Source of the DNA: Salminus brasiliensis
Lineage: Eukaryota > Chordata > Actinopteri > Characiformes > Bryconidae
Assembly (NCBI RefSeq): GCF_030463535.1
Contig: NC_132888.1
Span: 33,465,269 to 33,529,268 of the forward strand
Direction of reading: 5' to 3'
Length of the DNA stretch: 64,000 nt
How positions within the stretch are numbered: position 1 is the stretch's first letter; each line of letters starts with the position of its first letter. The position numbers were made by a program, and so were the translations under genes. Of this stretch, positions 62,849 to 64,000 are shown piece by piece. The notes beneath the pieces are model-generated. The model searched no databases. It worked only from the letters and a program-made list of their open reading frames with translations, and had not been told where the DNA came from.

Positions 62849-63179
62849 CTAAAGTTCAGAAGAGTGTCAGGTTAGCTTCAAAGTAATGCATCATGTATTA
62901 CATTTTATAGCAGAACAGCTTCATGCTTTACTCTATTATACTAAATTACTGTTCATGAAAGAAGCAATTGCAATCAACATACATGTAGATTTCTTAAATT
63001 CCTTAGTGTAAATGATCATTGTAGATTAAAAACTAAATAGGGATTTGTGTTAAAACAATGCCCGTTTCCTACTTAGTTCTCTACCATAGTGGTGGTGCAC
63101 TGTTATGAACTCCAGAGTACAAAAAAAGTCCAAACAGGCTTCTTCAACTACCACCCAGAGAACATATATACAGTATGTA

Positions 63180-64000
63180 CAGTCATGCCCGAAAGTATTC
63201 ATACCCCTGTCAAAGTTTGACTTAAATTTACTTTTATTTAACCAGAAATTATATTTTTGCCTGGAAATGACACAGGCATCTCCCAGGAGATAACACGATG
63301 ATGTACAAGAGGCATCATTGTGGGAAAAAATATTTCTCAGCTTTTATACACATTTGAACAAAAAGTGGCATGTCCAAAATTATTCATACCCTTCTCAATA
63401 ATTAATAGAAAAGCCTTTATTGGCTATTACAGCAATCAAACGCTTCCTGTAATTGCTGACCAGCTTTTTGCATGTCTCCACTGGTATTTTTGCCCATTCA
63501 TCTTTAGTGATGAGCTCCAACTCTTTGAGGTTTGAGGGTCTCCTTGCCATCACCCTGATCTTTAGCTCCCTCCACAGATTCTCAATTGGATTCAAGTCAG
63601 GACTCTGGCTGGGCCACTGCAAAACGTTAATGTTTTTGTCTGCTAACCATTTCTTCACCACTTTGGCTGTGTGTTTTGGGTCGTTGTCGTGCTGTCCACC
63701 GGTTCCCAAGGCCAAGTTTCTCTGCAGACTGCCTGATGTTGTTGTTGAGAATCTTGATGTATTGCTCTTTTTTTCATGGTGCCAGTTACTGCGATCAAGT
63801 TCCCTGGTCCATTGGCTGAAAAACACCCCCAAAACATTAGGTTCCCACCACCATGTTTGACAGTGGGGATGGTGTTCTTAGGGTTGAAGGCTTCTCCTTT
63901 TTTACGTCAAATGGTGCACACATCATTGTGGCCAAACAATTCAATTTTTGTTTCATCTGACCATAAAACAGAACACCAGAAGTCTTCTTCTTTGTCCAGA
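63180..64000 (-). mobile_element. Tc1-like element, cut by window end
   Basis: Begins CAGTCATGCCCGAAAGTATT after a TA (63178-63179), a Tc1 terminus. The transposase reads on the minus strand. The C-terminal 76 or so residues from DNDPKHTAK to [11 protein letters not shown] and on to FSINY (stop near 63395) are open, and the aspartate and glutamate of the DD34E triad have the correct 34-residue spacing. The upstream part ([14 protein letters not shown]) is in another frame, so at least one frameshift lies between about 63690 and 63780. The 5' end is outside the window. Confidence 0.9.

Overview
The window is vertebrate nuclear DNA, almost certainly from a teleost fish. It is AT-rich, full of (GT)n, (GA)n and (CT)n microsatellites and Tc1-like transposon fossils, and its genes are split into short exons with canonical GT/AG borders. 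The fossils suggest an otophysan-like fish, but the species cannot be fixed from this sequence. ORF length is a poor guide here; I reconstructed the genes from splice sites and reading phase.

The main gene is the 3' two-thirds of mecom (PRDM3 / MDS1-EVI1) on the + strand. A GC-rich promoter-like region at about 17.0-19.55 kb ends in a splice donor at 19550/19551 and looks like the EVI1 short-form promoter and first exon. Fifteen further exons follow: 21024-21134, 25874-25976, 26327-26561, 27500-27647, 28799-28952, 32634-34032, 34395-34482, 35796-35822, 38720-38886, 39619-39696, 42376-42545, 42969-43113, 45084-45317, 45485-45656 and 46055-46183. All junction phases agree, giving 1119 codons open from 21024, or a 1064-residue EVI1-type protein from the ATG at 25928. 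The 27-nt exon FRMPDQRTW, the two CtBP-type motifs and the C-terminus identify MECOM rather than its paralogue PRDM16. The MDS1-specific first exons were not found and are probably upstream of the window.

A long 3' UTR follows, then about 8 kb of intergenic DNA with transposon relics and a few non-repetitive islands. On the - strand, converging on mecom, are five exons (62848 down to 58110). Each encodes one eight-cysteine EGF/laminin-type repeat and all have the same phase. They belong to a MEGF6/EGFEM1-type secreted or matrix protein; because the neighbour is mecom, egfem1 is the likelier name. The human counterpart beside MECOM is a pseudogene. Gene ends on both sides lie outside the window or are unresolved.

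Mobile DNA: a nearly full-length dead Tc1-like element inside a mecom intron (39955-41521), a second Tc1-like element cut by the window end (63180-64000), several smaller Tc1-type relics, and LINE fragments, two of them in opposite orientations inside egfem1. The most interesting signals concern mecom isoform control: a dual-use, unusually divergent PR-domain exon next to a long CT tract, a NAGNAG acceptor, a 24-nt tandemly duplicated in-frame splice donor inside the first zinc-finger array, and the 27-nt cassette exon. A three-unit, 29-nt repeat carrying direct-repeat nuclear-receptor half-sites lies downstream of mecom. I found no clearly new enzyme or defence system.
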